From contig MU646711.1 in NCBI GenBank assembly GCA_026770585.1, forward strand, positions 314,240 through 328,393: a stretch of DNA of 14,154 nt. The letters run 5' to 3'. Source of the DNA: Baffinella frigidus. Lineage: Eukaryota; Cryptophyceae; Cryptomonadales; Baffinellaceae. Shown one piece after another: positions 9,601 through 12,600 of the stretch. A model generated the notes under the pieces. That model worked only from the letters and a program-made list of their open reading frames with translations, made no database searches and was not told the DNA's origin. A program made the position numbers and the translations under genes. Within the stretch, counting starts at the first letter, position 1. Every line of letters begins with the position of its first letter.

Positions 9601-12600
9601 ACCCCTTTCTCCCTCTCCCTCTCCCTCTCCCTCTCCCTCTCACACCTGAAAGAGGTCCCTACCACTCGGAACACCACGGGGAACATTTTAAAACAAAAAC
9701 TGCTGACTTTTGGCATGTTTCCTTCCAATAATTAACTTTCCAGGCCCCGGATATCTGGGGCCTGGGTGCCCCGTAGCCTCCCGAGTGGCCCTAAGCCCCC
9801 TAAACCGTGAACCCTGAACGTTACACCCTACACCCTGAAGAGAAGTTTATGACTACACCCTGAACGCTGCACCCTACACCCTTCACCCTTCACCCCTCAA
9901 ATGGTAAGCCCTACACCCTACACCTTAAAACCCTAAACCCTGAACCCTATACCCTAAACCCTTAACCCCGCAGGAGAAGAGTTTCATACTCGAGACCCGA
10001 AACCCGAAATACGAAATACGAAATACGAAACACGAAACACGAAACCTGGAACCCGAAACCCGAAATCCGAAACCAGAAACCCGAAACCCGAATCGGGTTA
10101 CCCGAAACCCGAAATCTGAAACCCGAAACCCGAAATCCGGAACTCGGAACCCGAAACCCGAAACTCGAAACCCGAAACCCGGAACCCGAAACACGAAACA
10201 CGAAACACGAAACACGAAACACGGAACACGGAACACGAAACCCGGAACCCGAAACCCGAAACCCGGAACCCAACACCCGAAACCCGAAACCCGAATCGGG
10301 TTACCCGAAACCCGAGATCTGGAACCCGAAAGCAGGTCGAAGAGGAGCTAGCAAAAAGGAGGGAGCGAGATAAGGCTGCCCAAGACCAGGAGAAACTCTT
10401 TTCGCGCAAGGTCCAACCCCGAAACCCGAAAACCCCTGGATCCGAAATTCGAAACCCGAAACCCGAAACCGAGATGAGACGATCCTCGATCTCATCCGGA
10501 CGAGTGTTCATAATGAGCACGATTTTGGGGATCTCCGATCCGATTTTGGTGCATCTTAAGGCTCTAAATGAAGTCTAGATAGACGACTGTCTTATTTCTA
10601 CCCTGAAGATACACCAAAATCGTATTCGTTATGAATGCTCGGCGGGATGAGATCAGGAGAAGCGTGTCTCGCGCAAGGTCGAATAACCCCTAACCTGAAA
10701 ATCCGAAACCCGAAACCCTTAATGAGTGTTTTGGGGTTAGCGTTTTTCTTGCGGGTTTGGCTTTTCCCTGTACAGTCGACTCGGTGGGCTTCGAGGGTTT
10801 CGGATTTGAATTATGGGCCGGATTCTGGGGTGTTACGTCACCAAATTTACACCAGGAAATCTTTAAAGTTAATTCTCTCTGGGCAAGTCGACTTGTGTTG
10901 AAAGGTCCGTTTTCCACCGTGTGGCTAGCCATCTTTTTGCGATCAGCAGCAGAAACGCTTCTAGCGCATGCTTCGCCTTCCTCAACCCGAAACCCGAAAC
11001 TCGAAACCCCCGAACCCGAAACCCCCGAACCCGAAAACCAAAAGCCGAAACCCGAAAAACCCGAAACCCTCAAACCCGAAACCCGAAACCCGAAACCCGA
11101 AACCTCCGAACCCGAAGCCCGAAACCCGAAACCCCCGAACCCGAAACCCGAAACCCGAAACCCCCCAACCCTCACCTAAGCTCCTGAACCCTGAACCCTG
11201 CACCATAACCCTCACAACCCTAGACTCTAGACCCTACACCTGGGCGCGACAGGTCCCATATTTAGTCAGTATATACGTATCTAAACCCTAAACCTTAAAA
11301 CCTCCAACCCCAAACCCCAAACCCCAAACCCCAAACCCGAAAGCAGGTCCCAGCAATCGGCGACTCAATGAAGAAGCTCATCTTGGAGGTGAAACCCCTC
11401 CTCAACCCCTAAACCCCTAAACTCTAAACCCTCTTTAGGAACCCCGAACCCGAAACCCGAAACCCTGAACCTGAAACCCGGTTCGGGAGGGTGAAAACCC
11501 TCCTCAACCCCTGAACCCCTAAACCCTAAACCCCTAAACCCTAAACCCCCTCAACCCGGAAACACGTCAAAAAGCAGCAATTATTGGTCAAACCTCTCAA
11601 CCCTAAACCCTCTTTCGTGACCCTAAACCCTAAACCCCTGAACCCTAAACCCCTAAACCCTAAACCCTCTTTAGGAACCCTGAACCCTGAACCCTAAACC
11701 CTAATTCCCGACGCTAGGCGACCAACCATTGCTGACTTTTGGCGTGTTTCCTGTGGAAAAATCCAAAATTAACTTTAGAAAGTTCCTCGTAGTGTTTTGA
11801 GTGGTAAGCCCTAACCCTAAATTCAGGCGAATGCGAGGAGATTCGCGGAGCAGTTGGAGCCGGAAACCCGACACCCGAAACCAAAACCCGAAACCCGAAA
11901 CCCGAAAACCGACACCCGAAACCCGAACCCCGATTCCTAAGCGTAACCCTGAATTCAGGCGAATGCGCGGAGGTTCGCGGTGCAGTCGGTGCGCGCATTC
12001 AAAGACAAGAACCTTGCCTTTAACCAGGTCTGTACCCGAGAACGCTGCAACACCTTAGATACGTATAAACTCACTCAATATACTAAATATACTGACTAAA
12101 TATGCGTATATGCTAATATTCGTATATGTATATTATATGTGTACATGCTAATATACGTGTATATATCCGCATTCACATACGTATACACGCGCATTCGAGG
12201 ACACGAACCTCTCCTTCAACAAGGTCTCACCACGTGCCTGGGATTTAGGGTCTAGGGACCAGGCTTTAGGGTTTGGGGTTTAGGTTCGCGGTGCGGACGG
12301 TGCGTGAGTAACGTGACCAATCCCCCAACACTCTAAAAGAAGTTTTACTCAGCCCCTTGTAACTCACACAACGGACTTCGAAGGGATTTCGAATAACCCC
12401 TGAGCGATAAGACCTAGGACCCTACGGTAGGCAACCCGTAGGGACATAGGGGGGTTCCTACGAATAAGGTAACGGAGCGTTGAGAGACAAGAACCTCTCC
12501 TTCAACGAGGACCCACCACATTGAAAATGCCGGGCCCGTGGGAAGAGATAGGCCTGTGTTAGTAGAGCGGGTCTCTCAATAGTTGACACGATTCGGACCT

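Larger units (their letters stand above)
9583..10335 (+). other. Intron 10: CTCCCT tract, element, CCCGAAA array
   Basis: 753 nt. A pyrimidine (CTCCCT)n tract lies at about 9607-9640, followed by the 14-nt exon 10 donor-edge copy at 9641-9654. The family A element is at 9662-9788. CCCTACA and CCCTAAA units run to about 9970, then a long CCCGAAA array to the acceptor. I see no exon 11 5' copy. Confidence 0.75.

Noticed and set aside
9925-10520. Overlapping minus-strand open frames with GFRVSGFGFRVS-type peptides
   Set aside because: They are translations of CCCGAAA heptamers, which contain no stop in these frames; the period is 7 codons per 21 nt and no gene-like composition is present.
10690-11291. 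Plus- and minus-strand frames of ETRNPKP or GFRVSG peptides
   Set aside because: The same heptamer artefact, continuing through the unique island at 10720-10980 without splice or domain support.
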